DNA of 64,000 nucleotides from Aspidiotus rigidus (Eukaryota > Arthropoda > Insecta > Hemiptera > Diaspididae), in NCBI GenBank assembly GCA_035079385.1, contig JAVHKY010000008.1:5936001-6000000 (forward strand), given 5' to 3'. A program made the translations under genes and the position numbers. How positions within the stretch are numbered: the stretch's first letter is position 1; the number at the start of each line of letters is the position of its first letter. Shown here piece after piece: positions 12,451 to 24,430 of the stretch. A model generated the notes under the pieces. It was not told the DNA's origin, did not search any database, and saw nothing but the letters and a program-made list of their open reading frames with translations.

Positions 12451-13200
12451 TTGAAGAGGCTACGCCAATTGGTATCCGAAGCACTGCATGTCTAATTACT
12501 TGAAGGGGATGTCTTAATGTAGACATATCATGTATTATTTTTCAACCCTTAAAACAAGTTCTCTGTATTCCTCGTTTAACTTCGTTAAGGAAGACGTCGG
12601 GTAGTTTTTTACAACGACTACTCCTGGAAAAATCGTCAAGGTTTTTTGTTACGCTTGATGATGTCATCAATGACCTTCGACCTTCGCTACTTTCATTATA
12701 CTAGGCCTAACATATAGTATACCAGGCTGTGCTGGACCTTTATAAGTCCTAGGTCTAAACTAGGCGTCTGACCTCGTAGCTAGTTCTATACTCTACGCAT
12801 ATCATAGCCTAATATATAGTGTATTAGGCTATGAGTCATCCCTTAGGGACTTGAAAAAATGTCAACCTTGCAGTATCCTAGGCTAAACTAGCCCTGTGTA
12901 TATTAGGCTATAATTTTGTATACCATGATGTAGTGAGCGTGACAAACACTAATACTAGAGACTTTATAATCTGTAGACTTGGCCGACTAGCTCGTCCGGC
13001 TGTCTATACTAGGCTCTAGACTATACTAGACCTAACATATTGACTAGTCTATTGGGCCTAATGCCTAACATGCTCCTAATCGTATGACCAGGGAGAGAGA
13101 GAAGGTGGATCGTAGTACTAGGCTTGTAATAGGCTTGTAATAGGCTATTCAGGCGAACAGGTGAGCGAGTGAAGTGAGTGAGGCCTCAGGCTAGTTGGCC
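12450..13200. repeat. ACTAGGC/TAGTATA-rich repetitive tract
   Basis: Irregular repetition of words such as ATACTAGGC, TAGGCCTA, CTAGACCTA and AATAGGCT. A similar tract is at 34560-35290 and shorter ones at 40000-40090 and 47490-47540. No coding content seen. The remainder to about 14900 shows no recognisable feature. Confidence 0.6.
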
Positions 13201-15170
13201 TAAAATACAGAATATCAAGTTTATTTTAAGTTATGTATTATGACGTTATCGTGACCGAGATAGATGTATCAAAAGTCGATTTCAGCGTACGAATTAAACC
13301 AGAGATAGAGGATGTAATGATCCAAGGGAAGGGGGAACTAACTATATTAATGCATCATCAAATCGCCTAGAAGGGTGATTGTCCTTAGGCGAGACGTATG
13401 CAGTAATTTATCAGCTAATTATAATTAAGAAAACTACAAACATTGTATTGTATTCGTATCAATATCATATTCTCCAATCTCTAAACAATTCGTTCCACTC
13501 GACCATATTCTATACAGAATGTGCAGTAAAACTCATCAGACTATTTTTAGGATCAGTTTTCGAACTTTCAAGCTTCTGAGTGGTATCGAAAAATAACGCG
13601 TAAAATCGTCTCGTCGGCTCCACTATTGTACTCTGCATGAAGCTTTTAGGTGCCCACCTTGAAAGTAGGCGAGCATAAAAGTATTCGAACTAACCTATGG
13701 TAAAATCCGTCGTATGATAAAATTTCAAGTCAGCAGTTTAACGCTATCGCTGGATATAATCCACGTTCGATGATAAAATCTTAATGGAAAAAGACAATAT
13801 AAAAGTTGAAATTTTAGTCGCCATTGATCAGTGTGTTCTAGCTATACATTAAGCGAAAGTTTTCGTACCGGTATAAGTTGTATTATTCTAGAGTGTCTCT
13901 CCAACTTTTCTTTTTTTTTTTTTCTTCTCGTTTTCGACCTCATAATTTATTTATTCGGTTCGATTACGCCAAAAATTCTATGGTAACGAATGCCGTCAAC
14001 TTTGTATAATTTATTAATAAATTTACGGCGAGAATGGCGAATTATCAATATATACTGCGAAAGTATGACTGTTATAATCTAGTAAAAAAGATTTTTCTCC
14101 ATAACCGAAAGCCTATTTTCGTAAGTGCGACTTGATTTATTTCTCCGATGCGATGTTTATATTTGCCCCTCAATATTACAAAAACTGTCAGAACGAGAAA
14201 ACAAAATTAAATTCTCTGGAATATCACATGTTGTTATCTCAAAGTTCGATACTTTGGTCATCGTATTTATAATAATTTGAGTTGGCGTATTTGTTCTGAA
14301 CAAACTACGAATATTTGTATGTGTTAACTAAAAATAGAGAAAAAATTCGGCTATCTGCTCGAACAATAAATCAAACAAAGACCCTGAACGGAAAAATTCT
14401 CTTTACATAGAGACTTTCCTTCAATTTGGTCAGCTTAATGAACTGATGTCCTCGGATTTAACCGCACAACATTGGAAATTTTCCGGAAATCGGATTCAAA
14501 ACCCTTTTCGAGTTCCGATTGACGCTCGAGAAAGAACGTTTTGTCTCGCGACGATACGCGGCAACTGAACGTGAGGATCTCCTGCCATACGAACAGAATA
14601 TCTTCTTCCTCTTCATTTCTTCTTTTTCAGCGAAGATGAAACTTCCCTCCCTGAGACTCCCTCTCTTATCTCAAACTAGCTTGAATCACAAAAAGTAGCA
14701 CACGAAATAAGACCGCATGATATTTCACGAGGCCCGTAAATTTTGAACGTAGGAATGTATTTTGTACTTTAATTTTTGTTATTTTTGCAGTTAACAAGAG
14801 CAGTAATTGAACGAATAGAATCAACTTCATACAGGTCGAAGTTCGAAATTCTTTAATATCCTCCTTTCTACTCAAATCTCTCCTCCCCCTTACATGAAGC
14901 TTAATAGTCATATTTTACAAATTCTCCTGCTCGTATAAATGGCCTCGAAATTTTTCGAGTCACACCCCCCCCCCCCCCCCAGTAATAAAAGAAGAAGGCT
15001 ACTTTTTTGTTAAAAGAGAGAGTACGGACAGGTAAAATGAGAATAAAGTAAATGAAAGACAAAGAAGTTGACGAGGGAGAGGCAAAGGGACGAGCTAACA
15101 AGAGAGAGAAATAAGATAGTGGAAGGATTATGAAAGAAGAAGGAGAGAAATCAAGCAAAGGGAAAAGAAT

Positions 15171-15207
<37 letters not shown>

Positions 15208-15372
15208 CGAAGAAGCAAGAAGAGGAACGGTAGATAAAGAAGATGGTAAAGAGAGGGGGAAGGATGGGTAGATAAGAAACTATACAGAAGAATTGCAGAA
15301 GAAGAACAGAATCAAGCTGGAGAAGGTGTGAAACGCTTCGTGATTAATAATATGTTCTTGGTCCTATTAAGG
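13201..15372. other. Intergenic, no gene recognised
   Basis: Nothing with a supportable function. It contains the C16 run at 14965-14980 and a GA microsatellite at about 15174-15204 within purine-rich sequence 15030-15330. Confidence 0.5.
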
Positions 15373-16792
15373 CAGAGTTTCTCAACCTTTCTTATATCGC
15401 GGCACATTTTTCCATGAGAGGATATCCCTGCGGCACAGCATTTCCAAAACTTCAAATTGTAGCGAAAACTTTTGTGCGTTTTGACATTTGCATATCTCTA
15501 CAGATTTCCTCCTCCTAATTTCAGAATTTGTGACCTACAAGATGGCTATCGGAGGCTTCACCCTTCTTTCTCTATACTACAGTTCCGGGAAACAAGAGAT
15601 CTTCCACCGGGACTAAAAAAAATGTTGCCATCAATGTATACAAAAGTGTCTGTAAGTTTCCTGCATTCACTGGAAACCCTCTGGGCTCTTCTAATTTCGA
15701 AATTTATCAGGAAACATGAAATAAAATCTGTATTTTTACGAAAGTCGCAGAAATTTTTTGATTTTTATGACAGTGAGTGCAGGTTTGGACTCAAGTTTAA
15801 GTACATAATTATAACTGGAACTGACGGCATTCAAAAATTGGAACACATCGGTCCGATAGTGCTTATGATTACTTTTTCGAGTAATTTCATTAATAAATAA
15901 TTTATTCAAAATATCAAAAAAATTATTTTAGAAATTATTTTAAAAAAAGATAATTTTAATAATAAATTGACATGAAAAAAATTAATAATCAATATTTTGA
16001 TCATAATAAAAATTAAAATAATTATTATTAAATAAAATTATAAATTTAATTTATATCAATTAAATTGAATACAAAATATCCAATTAATTTCATTAATTTC
16101 AATTTTATTTATGTTTTACTTTTTAATAACAAATTTTGTTTTATTATATTTAAATTGAATTTTTTCTATATATTATATTATTATTCGAATTTTTTTATTC
16201 TATTATTTATTGTTGATAAATTATTTCAAAATAGAATAAAATCAGAGAAAATGATATGTCGTCGGGGTATTCCATTTAAATTAAGATGTAATTCATTCAT
16301 GAACATTATACCATCAATAAATATTAAAATAGATTGTATCCCTAATCAATTAAATAGAATTACAGATTAAATTATATAAATTACTTTAATATAATTCTAT
16401 TAATTCAACATCGAGGTAACAAATTGAAAATATATTATTTAATCATCCTGTTATCCTTGAGGATATAATTATCAATTTAATTATTTAAATTTATTTTCTT
16501 ATTTAAATTAATAAATTGAATTTCAAAAATTTATCTTGCACTAAAAATTGAAATTATTTTTATTTTATAAAATTTTTAAATTCGAAGTGAAATATTATAT
16601 TTATTTATATTAATAAAATATATTTAATTTATTTAGTCAAATAATATCATTAATTTGTCAAATTATGACAAAAAAATGGCAATCCTTTTTTTAGTTCATG
16701 TTAATTCATGTTTTTGATAAAACTTTTGCGGCACACCTGAGGCGGGCTTGCGGCACAGTGATGTACCGCGGCACACCGGTTGAGAAACACTG
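15373..16792. mobile_element. Non-autonomous hAT-like element with 8-bp target duplication
   Basis: The left end reads CAGAGTTTCTCAACC and the right end, inverted, CAGTGTTTCTCAACC, followed by several subterminal GCGGCACA words on both sides, which is the usual look of hAT-superfamily ends. The flanks carry an exact 8-bp duplication, TATTAAGG, at 15365-15372 and 16793-16800, the expected hAT length. No transposase is encoded: the 142-codon open frame at 15472-15900 has no hAT motif. The interior is instead largely AT-rich sequence with mitochondrial cox2 and rrnL similarity (separate entry). The element would need a transposase supplied elsewhere. Confidence 0.9.
15890..16690 (+). pseudogene. 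Nuclear mitochondrial fragment: degenerate cox2 plus rrnL
   Basis: Inside the hAT-like element is very AT-rich sequence. At 16285 on, GATGTAATTCATTCATGAAC reads D-V-I-H-S-W-T when TGA is read as Trp (mitochondrial code). After a frameshift it continues P-S-I-N-I-K-I-D-C-I-P-N-Q-L-N, the copper-site neighbourhood of cytochrome oxidase subunit 2; upstream, at about 16160-16230, a Y-x-L-Y-Y-Y-S-N-F then F-I-L-L-F-I-V-D stretch fits the preceding block. At 16406-16460 the words CAACATCGAGGT and CTGTTATCCTTGAGGATA match the antisense strand of arthropod mitochondrial large rRNA. The two genes are not neighbours in the usual arthropod mitochondrial order, so this is a rearranged or multi-piece insertion, or the mitochondrial order is unusual. 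Boundaries are approximate. Confidence 0.8.
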
Positions 16793-16800
16793 TATTAAGG

Positions 16801-18479
16801 TATGTATGAAGAAATTGCGAATCTCAAAAGAGAATTCATAAAATTTTTAAAATTCTTTGGTTACAACATAATTGTCCGAAGATACCAGTATTGTAAACGA
16901 ATTAATATGAATTAATCATGATAAAATCTCGATGGCGTGAAAAAGTCCATATTGATATATTGGTAGTCACAAATAATTCGATGACAACATCCGGACGGAA
17001 AAAATATTCACCTTACAACGTTTATGAAGTTAAAATGTGGCCCTAAACGTCAAATTTATAAAATTGACACATAAATTGATATGAATAATACAGTAAGAAA
17101 AAGTTCCTTGCCAATATTATCAACTTATTGGCTGAATCTACTTAACTAAATGAAATGTTCTTCGTGTGCGAGTTTAGAGAAGACTGTATCCATCAAAACT
17201 TTTGTCATATTCGTGAATCGAGTTCGAATTTTTTATACATATTATAAAAGTTCTGATCGTGTTCTCTTATCTTTTTAATGGACTGTATAGGGTCGAAACC
17301 CCTCGAAAGTTTATTTTACAGTACATAATAATAATAATAATATGTACATCACGAGCGCTTCCTTTCGTTTTTCAATACTCTTCACTTGCAAATATCTAAC
17401 TAATTTCTTATCTCCTTGAAATGCGTCGATATTTATTTACATTACTCTTGGAACTAGTTGAGCGTGTACACAATCCGATTTTAAGTCATTCCATCTTTTT
17501 TCCTTTATTGCAGGCCTATACGACTTTTTTTACTTATCTGCGGGCCACAAATAATGCTTTATTATTACTCGCATTAGATCATTATTAAATTTTTCCATTT
17601 CCACATGCCTAAATCCTACGCCTCGCCTATACATGTTGCGTATTATAGCCACCCACGCCAGAACGTCATTAAGTTTTTGATAAATTCGAGATTTTCTGAA
17701 AGAGAAGAAAAGGGTAAGTACACTCGAGTTTCGCATATTTTCACCTTATCCCTACTACGGATAAAGCCAGTAAATCATTTCCAATTATTTTCACCTCGAT
17801 TGAAAATAGTATCGGTTTTCAATATCTCTTGTAGATTTTCTTCAGCAATCGACTATAGAATTTTATGAAATTCAGCAGTTTAATAAAAACGCGCAAACAT
17901 GTCTACTCAACTTTTATTATTTTTGATAACTCCGTAAAGTATAACATGTTTTCGTGACAGAACCGCTAATTTGCTAGAAGTTCACAGACTTACCAAATTT
18001 AGCCCAGATAAATAAAATATGAACTTGAGAGAAAAGTCAAACAAAATACAGTATCTAGAAGAAAGTAAACTTTTTGAAGGGTCATTCGAGATTTCAAATT
18101 GAGTTGAACTCGTTTTCGTAGAACTTTTGTACCTTCCGCCCAACTCGTCACAAAAAGCTAGAAAAAAAAGTCGGTCGGTAAGATTACTCGAGTTTCTTAA
18201 TAAAATACTAGAAATGTTGAAGAATCCGTTTCTCGATCGGCTACTCAAGTGGACTTCAGTGAAAATGGAGAGAACGTAACACAGGAAGAAGAATATCTCG
18301 ATAGACGACCAAAAAAAATACCAAAAGTGGGATATCATCATCCTGATGATATGGAAAATGATCGAAGAAGTATATATGAATATAATGATTGAAGAAATGC
18401 CAAAAGCAGAGTGTTGGTTTTTGGGGTGTTTCATGATCAGGCAGCTTTGGATCATTTGATGATCAGGAAAATGCCAAGA
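16801..18479. other. Intergenic, no gene recognised
   Basis: No supportable gene. A long minus-strand open stretch (17982-18839, 285 codons) overlaps a minisatellite at its N-terminal end and has no family resemblance, so it is not called as coding. Confidence 0.45.
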
Positions 18480-19197
18480 GCTGAGATCATATTTTTTCAG
18501 CACCTTAATTATCGGGAACAAGGGTCTTGACTGGACTAGAGCATTAATCACAGGCTTTGGACCGAAATATGGAAAATATGGTCTGTATTGGAGCATGAAC
18601 CATGAGAACACTTGAGTATAAACATAATTATGCTGTACCATATGCTTTATATTGGAGTAAATGCTCTGCCATGATCTCATGCTCAAGACTGTAATAAGAA
18701 TCATATGCTGCGAGCTGGAGTATGGACCATATGTTCTGGACTCTGAGCATAAATCATACAATAAACTTTGGACTGAAGCATAAGCCATATGCTTACGACT
18801 GCAGCATAAAGCGTGTGCTCGGGACTGGATTCGAAACAAGACTTGCGTTTTGCACTGTGCACTGCTGAAGAGTAAAAATAAAGTACTTTTGCAGGCCCCT
18901 TTACTGGACTTTTTAGTTTGCTGTTATTGGTATTGAAAATTAAATTTATATTTTATATAACATTCGTTTTTGAAAGCATTACAATGAAATAAAAATAAAA
19001 TACTTGGACGATTTTTTTCGGAAATTTAAATACTTTCCAGGATTTTCAGCGCCCATTTCTAGAATTCATGTCTTTTCATGATTTGAAGAACTTTTCAGCA
19101 CCTGCAGACACTCTGAGAACATGAGTCATATTTTGTGGGCTGAATCATGAACCATTATGCTGAACTAGAACATAGACCATACATTCTGGACCAGGAT
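18480..19197 (+). repeat. Minisatellite of 'TGGACTGGAGCATAAACCATATGCT' type, left part
   Basis: Irregular repeats of about 30-45 bp with the words GGAGCATGAACCAT, CATATGCTC and TGGACT. The tract is interrupted at about 19198 by a PLE/fold-back insertion and resumes at about 21775-21870 with the same words (GAACATGGACC, TATGCTCTGGAC, GGAGCATAAAC), showing that the intervening 2.5 kb was inserted into it. Confidence 0.75.
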
Positions 19198-21291
19198 TTT
19201 AAAGGGTAATACACCCAAAAGAGTACAAAAATTTTCCTGATTGACCGAATCGCGCAATTTTCAAAAAGTGTACCGATCCTGAAGTAAAATTTAGCGCTGA
19301 ATCCGAATAAGATGGTTCCAAAATAGGTTTATGGGCCCAAAAAGGGTCAAAATTTCCCAAAAATAATAAAACCGCCTAATCTTCAAAGTTTTTCTCAATT
19401 CTAAGATAAAATTTAGCGTTGAATCTGAATAAATTTGTTAAAAAATTCTGCGAAGAAGCAAAATAGGTTTATGGGCCCAAAAAGGGTCAAAATTTCCCGA
19501 AAATGATAAAATCGCCCAACCTTCAAAGTTTTTCTCGATTCTGAGATAAAATTTAGCGCTAAATCTGAATAAAATTGTTAAAAAATTCTGCAAAGCACCA
19601 AAATGGGTTAATGGGATCAAAAAGGGTCAACATTTTTCCAAAACGAAAAAAATCGCCTAACCTTCAAAGTTTTTCTTGATTCTAGGGTAAAATTGTGTGT
19701 TGAGATGAAAAAAACTGTTGAACACTCCTTGGCAAGAAACAACAGGAGTTTTTGCGGAAGCACCCGCCTCGATCATACACGGGGCCTCAGTTGATATTTT
19801 ACCGCGAGCATGTAATGGAAAACGAAGTCGTCGGTATCATTCTCTTCTTGTCAAGAAACAATACGAGTTTTTGCGGAAGCATCGGCCTTGATCATACACG
19901 GGGCCTCAGTCGATCTATGTTGAACCTAGGAATCATTCGCCTGCCTCTTTCAAACACGGGTCTTGATCGTTCTCTCACCGTGAGCTCATGACAAAAGTTG
20001 AGCTTGACGGTATCATTCTTTCCTCCTGTTAAAACGCCGAGAAATTCCGGGCGTTCGTCTGCCTCAATCAAAGACTGAGCTGTAGCTGATCGCTCATCAC
20101 GAGCAAGACCGAATTTGCAGTATCCTCCCATTGCCTGAATCAAGGAGTTTTTGCACTTTCGCCCGCTTCGTTCATAGATGAGGCGTCAGTTGATCTCTCA
20201 TTGCAAACATGCAACAGAAGACCAACTTTGCATTCTTTGACTGAAAGAATGAAATTTTTCGCACTTTTTCCCGCTTTGATCATACGCAGAGCCATTGTCG
20301 ATCTCTCACTGCGAACCTTCAACGGAAGATAAATTTGTCGTCTTCCTCCAATCCCCAAATGAAGAGAATTTCCGCAATTTCTTCTTTCGGATCTGTCAAC
20401 CGATGCTAGTCGATCTCTCACTCCGCGAGCACTCAACGGCAGACGAACCTGTCGATATTCCTTCCATCCCATGAATCAACAATTTTACTCCAGAATGAGA
20501 ATTTTTGATTTTTCATTTTGGAGATCATCTAGGGCCATTTCAGTATTTTTTTTGGACTCGGCGCAAAAATTTACTCCAGAATTAAAAACAACATTTGAAG
20601 ATTACGCAATTATTCATCTTGGAGGAATTTTGATTCTCTTCGAGCCCATCAACCCATTTTGGTGCTCCGAAGTATTATTTCAGCATCTTTTTCGGACTCG
20701 GCGCAAAATTCCACGCGAAAATCGAATTAAAATTTGAAAGTTTGAACAATTTTCCAACTTGGAGAAATTTTGACCTTTTTTGGGCCCATTAACCCATGCT
20801 GGTGCTTCGTAAAAATTTTTAAACATTTCTTTCGGACTCAGCGCGAAATTCTACTTAAAAATCGAAATACAATTCAAAAATTTGAATAATTTTCCAACTT
20901 GAGGGAATTTTGACCCTTTTTGGGCCTATTGACCCATTTTGTTGGTTCTTAAAATTTTGTTATTATTTTTCTCGTTTTCCCCGTCCAAATTCACTTAAGA
21001 AACAATAATTCGATTAATAAAATTTTCGAAATTCAGCTCAATACGGTAAATTAATTAATTTTCAAGCCCCATTTTGGGAACCCTGGCGATTTGGTGAATT
21101 TTCGGCACATTTTGGTCCATAACTCGACTCAGAAAAGTCGTAGAAACTTCGGATATGGCTCAAATTAAAGATGAAATTGAGATACAAAATTCGTACATTT
21201 CAACTATACATTTAACGTTTTGCGTTTTCGTGCTACGACAAATTTAGCACAAACTCCCATTTAAGTGGTGACATCTTTCTGGTCCACCCTG
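19198..21291. mobile_element. Fold-back element copy A (inverted tandem arrays)
   Basis: The left arm (about 19220-19740) is a tandem array of roughly 140-bp units, each with GGGCCCAAAAAGGGTCAAAA and TTCAAAGTTTTTCTC. The right arm (about 20500-20990) contains the same units inverted, with TTGACCCTTTTTGGGCCCAT. Between them lie about 115-bp units with CGAGCAT...GTAATGGAAAACGAAG and GATCTCTCACTGCGAAC. The right end, GACATCTTTCT then CCACCCTG at 21291, is shared with the copies ending at 28523 and 59746 and is followed by TATA. Coding frames inside are by-products of the arrays. The outermost left bases (19198-19211) are better explained as an inverted PLE tail. Confidence 0.72.
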
Positions 21292-21737
21292 TATAGGAAT
21301 GACTGGCCGCCAGCTCCAAATTAGAGTGGTTGAGCATAAATAGTTGAGAGAGAAACATAACTTGGGTGAGTCAGCCTTTACCGATCACTCAATTGAGAGT
21401 GGTCACAGGTTTGAAGAGAGGTCTGAAGTCCTCCTCCACAGAGAGAATTCGTATTTTAAACGCATGGCCTTCGAAAATATTGAAATTATTCGACACCGGA
21501 ATAGCGACGACGTCACCGTTTCAAACCGGTTTATTCCTGATGAGAGATTGAGAGTGATTCACATCTTGATGACACGCTGGTTCAGTCATGCCTTAGTTGT
21601 CACTTCTCTGTTTTTGTATGGGTAGGGTTCAATCGCTTTTTTGATGGTGGTTGTTTAACCGAAAGCGCTCGGCAGCTACGGCTGTTTTCTCGTGGTTTTT
21701 CTATTTTTGTACTGGTTTGAGTATATTACCCTTTAAA
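21292..21737 (+). mobile_element. Penelope-like element D, GIY-YIG end only
   Basis: Starts abruptly inside the endonuclease codons for Y-I-G-M-T-G-R-Q-L-Q-I-R and continues with L-G-E-S-A-F-T-D-H, L-L-H-R-E-N-S-Y-F-K-R and I-E-I-I-R-H-R-N, close to element B. A TAG replaces a sense codon after V-E-H-K. The tail has GGTTGTTTAACCGAAAGCGC near 21644 and ends TATTACCCTTTAAA at 21724-21737. The inverse of that 14-mer is at 19198-19211, so the fold-back copy A plus this fragment appear bracketed by PLE ends, as in the complete element at 23709-26690. Confidence 0.85.
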
Positions 21738-21774
21738 TATATACAACCATAAAATTCAAGAACGTATTGATTCA

Positions 21775-21875
21775 ATGGAACATGGACCTTATGCCCTGAA
21801 CTTTAGTATGAGCCATAATATGCTCTGGACAAGTACGTGAACCATAACCAGCCTACTGGAGCATAAACTATAAAA
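21775..21875 (+). repeat. Minisatellite, right part
   Basis: Continuation of the array seen at 18480-19197, separated from it by the PLE and fold-back insertions. Confidence 0.7.
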
Positions 21876-22015
21876 ATCGACCTACGGACGCGGAGATTGC
21901 TCACACCGTTTGATAGGGAGAGGGCTTCTCAACTTCGTCTGAAGCTCCTCAAAAATATTTCATCACTGAAAAAAGATTCAGTAATGGGGTGAAAGCAACA
22001 CACCAACCCTTTTCA

Positions 22016-22178
22016 TCAGCCTACGATTTTAGTAATTGACGACGGGTCCAGGTCGAAGAAAGCTTCCTCATTTTCTTGATTGATATCCTTGCTCCACTTG
22101 GTCTCGTCGTTATACAGATCAGGCGAAGACAGAAAAGCGCCAGACCGCAAACGCATCAAGGACCCACGATTTCGAAAC
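22016..22178 (-). CDS. Possible terminal exon of an unknown gene
   Basis: On the minus strand an AG splice acceptor preceded by a T-run sits at 22179-22180. It is followed by 54 open codons ending in TGA (22016-22018). The predicted peptide is hydrophilic, starting F-R-N-R-G-S-L-M-R-L-R-S-G and ending D-P-S-S-I-T-K-I-V-G, with codon use less AT-biased than the flanks. No upstream exon with a matching donor could be fixed, and no protein family was recognised. It may be a real last exon or chance; confidence is low. Confidence 0.25.
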
Positions 22179-22179
22179 C

Positions 22180-23690
22180 TAAAAAACCACGTGTTCAAGA
22201 CTCTTGAACTTGAACAACACATCCCACTAACAATATAATATGGTTGACTGATAATGATTATTAGACAGTTGGCGGTGATTCTGGGCTGCAGCGCCAGGTC
22301 CTTCTCCAAAGAGAAAATGAGATATTAATATACTGTAGTAAGTTAAGTAGTAGACAGAGATACCTGCACACCGTCGTACGTGTACAAGTGCAACATTATA
22401 ATAAATTGTACCCAATAAAGCAGATAGTTAAAACGTTCCACTGCTTCTTGGTACGTGACAAAAATTAATTTTATATTTTAGTCAAGCGTGCGCGTTATGA
22501 AATACACACTATTATTCATCATACTAAATATCTGATGAATTCCTTATGTGATCGAGAACCACGCAGAACTGGCGACGGTGATAGAGAAGCTGCTTATATG
22601 GGAACGTGAGTTTATATTGTAGCATTTTATTATTCGTCGTCTCGTGCTCGGCTTTTTCAAAATTCACCTAAATTGTATGCGACTTCGACGATGCGAGGTT
22701 AATAGTCGGTCGTGTAAACAGAGCCGTTCCCGATAGTTTTCTCTATAATGAACATCTGAGGATTACAGGCTGTGTACACTCGACACGGCTATTAACTATC
22801 CTCCTTTAAACACTTATGTACACACCTCGGGTGCTCCAATTCTGATAAAGAATTCTCAAAATGATGACGAGAAGTTGATTTTAGCCATATTAGGCTACGT
22901 CTTATACGCGCATTCGATGAAAAGAAGGCGAAAAAGATACGCAACGTCGAGACTAAATAAAATAGTTTCTTTCAAGCTTCTTATATACCAACAGCTTTTA
23001 AGAAATGCATAATATAGTGAGTAGGGTAATGTAAACCTACAGTATACGTACATTTGCGAGACGTGTAGCAGCACTTTCAAAAGGTCTTTCTTTTTTTTTC
23101 TCGCGATGGGACCAATATTATATACTAAGGCTGAAATAACGTACCTAGACGCAGCATCAGATATACACAGATCTGCTTAAATTGGTCTCGCATATGTAGC
23201 GTACGGATTAAGATAATCTCAACGTAATTTTCATTTGCACATTCAAACAACCCTGCTGATGCCGGAAAAATCGCTATATCGATTTACAGTTTTATTTTAA
23301 TATGCGATAGACCTATCACAATATCTCGATAACACGGTTCTAGTTTACTCAGTTTGGAAAGTATACGTATCTCGTTGGGATAGTACGAGTATCGAGAATA
23401 CCAGAGAGATTTGTCAATATTCTTTCCCATCGGAACTCGAACTGAGCATGATAACGTGTAAGTGGAGCACTAAAAATTAGAAAAAAAAATTCTAACGGAG
23501 CCACATAAATAAAAATCATTTTTATTATTTCTTTATAGTTGCTCGATCCAGGTATACCAGTTAAGACGAAATAATTTTTGATAGCGGATAAAGGTGCAGT
23601 AACTAAATCAACCAGCGTAAACATTTTTGTGAGGTCATCAGCTGGCACCTGCGGCCTGCCTGAGTCATCATCAAATTTGTAACATACTAT
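22180..23690. other. Intergenic, no gene recognised
   Basis: AT-rich sequence without a convincing frame. A short open stretch ending in a GTGAGT-like donor near 22605-22612 could be an exon but has no partner and no recognised family. Confidence 0.4.
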
Positions 23691-23697
23691 GGGAAGG

Positions 23698-23708
23698 GTA
23701 CTAGGAAG
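23698..23708 (+). repeat. Target-site duplication of PLE C, left copy
   Basis: GTACTAGGAAG here is repeated exactly at 26691-26701, on either side of the whole palindromic element (one extra G also matches). The host sequence on both sides belongs to the fold-back element B array, GGAAGG...GTCTGCCATGAGCTCGC matching the units at 27000-27300. Confidence 0.88.
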
Positions 23709-23890
23709 TTAAACGAATCCGTTCCTTAAGGTTACGGCTATCCATCATAAACGAAAAAACGAATACTCTAAAGGGAGAGTAAACAAATGCAAACCGCAGA
23801 AAATAAAAACGAAGGGAGCGCTTTCGGTTAAACAACCATCTTCAGACCTGAAATGAAAGCAACTGACGAACGAATGAGAAGGAAGAGGTA

Positions 23891-24352
23891 TTAAGATCGT
23901 CCGAACGAGAAATCACGGTGTGAATCATAAACCTGTTCGATCAAGCCATCTTCCGGAATGTACGAGTTGAGTATAGTGATACCGTCAGTGTTGAGGTGAC
24001 GCATTATCTCTATATTCTCGAGGGCGATACGCTTACGGTAGGAATTCTCCTTATGGAGGAGCTTTTCGGATCCCTCGCGGAAACTGTGGCCACTGTTAAT
24101 CAAATGATCAGCGAAAGCTGACTCCCCTAAGCGTCCCTTCTTCCAAGACTTCAGGTGCTCAGCTACTCTAACTTTCATCTGGCGGCTGGTCTCACCAATA
24201 TAAAAGCCTCTACAATCCTCACATTCCATCTTATAAACACCACTCCTCTCATCAACCGGTATGGGATCCTTCAGTCTCACAAACAACCTCTTAACTGTGG
24301 TATGGTTGTAAAACGCGGGTCTGAAACCAAACGGGCGAAGGGCCCGACCCAA
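23891..24352 (-). pseudogene. Inverted duplicate of the PLE C endonuclease end
   Basis: The 153-codon minus-strand frame repeats the last third of the PLE C protein (L-G-R-A-L-R-P-F-G through the C-terminus), with the complete GIY-YIG core and one residue change (C-R-G in place of C-G-G before F-Y-I-G). It lacks the RT, so it is a by-product of the palindromic insertion and not a separate gene. A transcript through both arms would fold into a long hairpin. Confidence 0.9.
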
Positions 24353-24430
24353 TTGCTGGGAGAAATTCCCCAGGAAAGGGAGACTGATCCATCCCGGTGT
24401 GCTCCCCCCCCCCTTGAGTTTGATTACTTT

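Noticed and set aside
15472..15900. 142-codon frame inside the hAT-like element as a possible transposase piece
   Set aside because: No hAT motif could be recognised, and no conserved catalytic residues are visible.
17982..18839. 285-codon minus-strand open frame
   Set aside because: It begins in a minisatellite on its N-terminal side, is dominated by repeated Ser/His/Tyr/Ile words from that array, and shows no domain or splice context; most likely a by-product of a repeat without stops.
24155..24430. Extension of the PLE C protein upstream of 24431
   Set aside because: These codons are the antisense of the duplicated endonuclease arm; the open frame there is accidental, so the start was placed at the first ATG after the arm.
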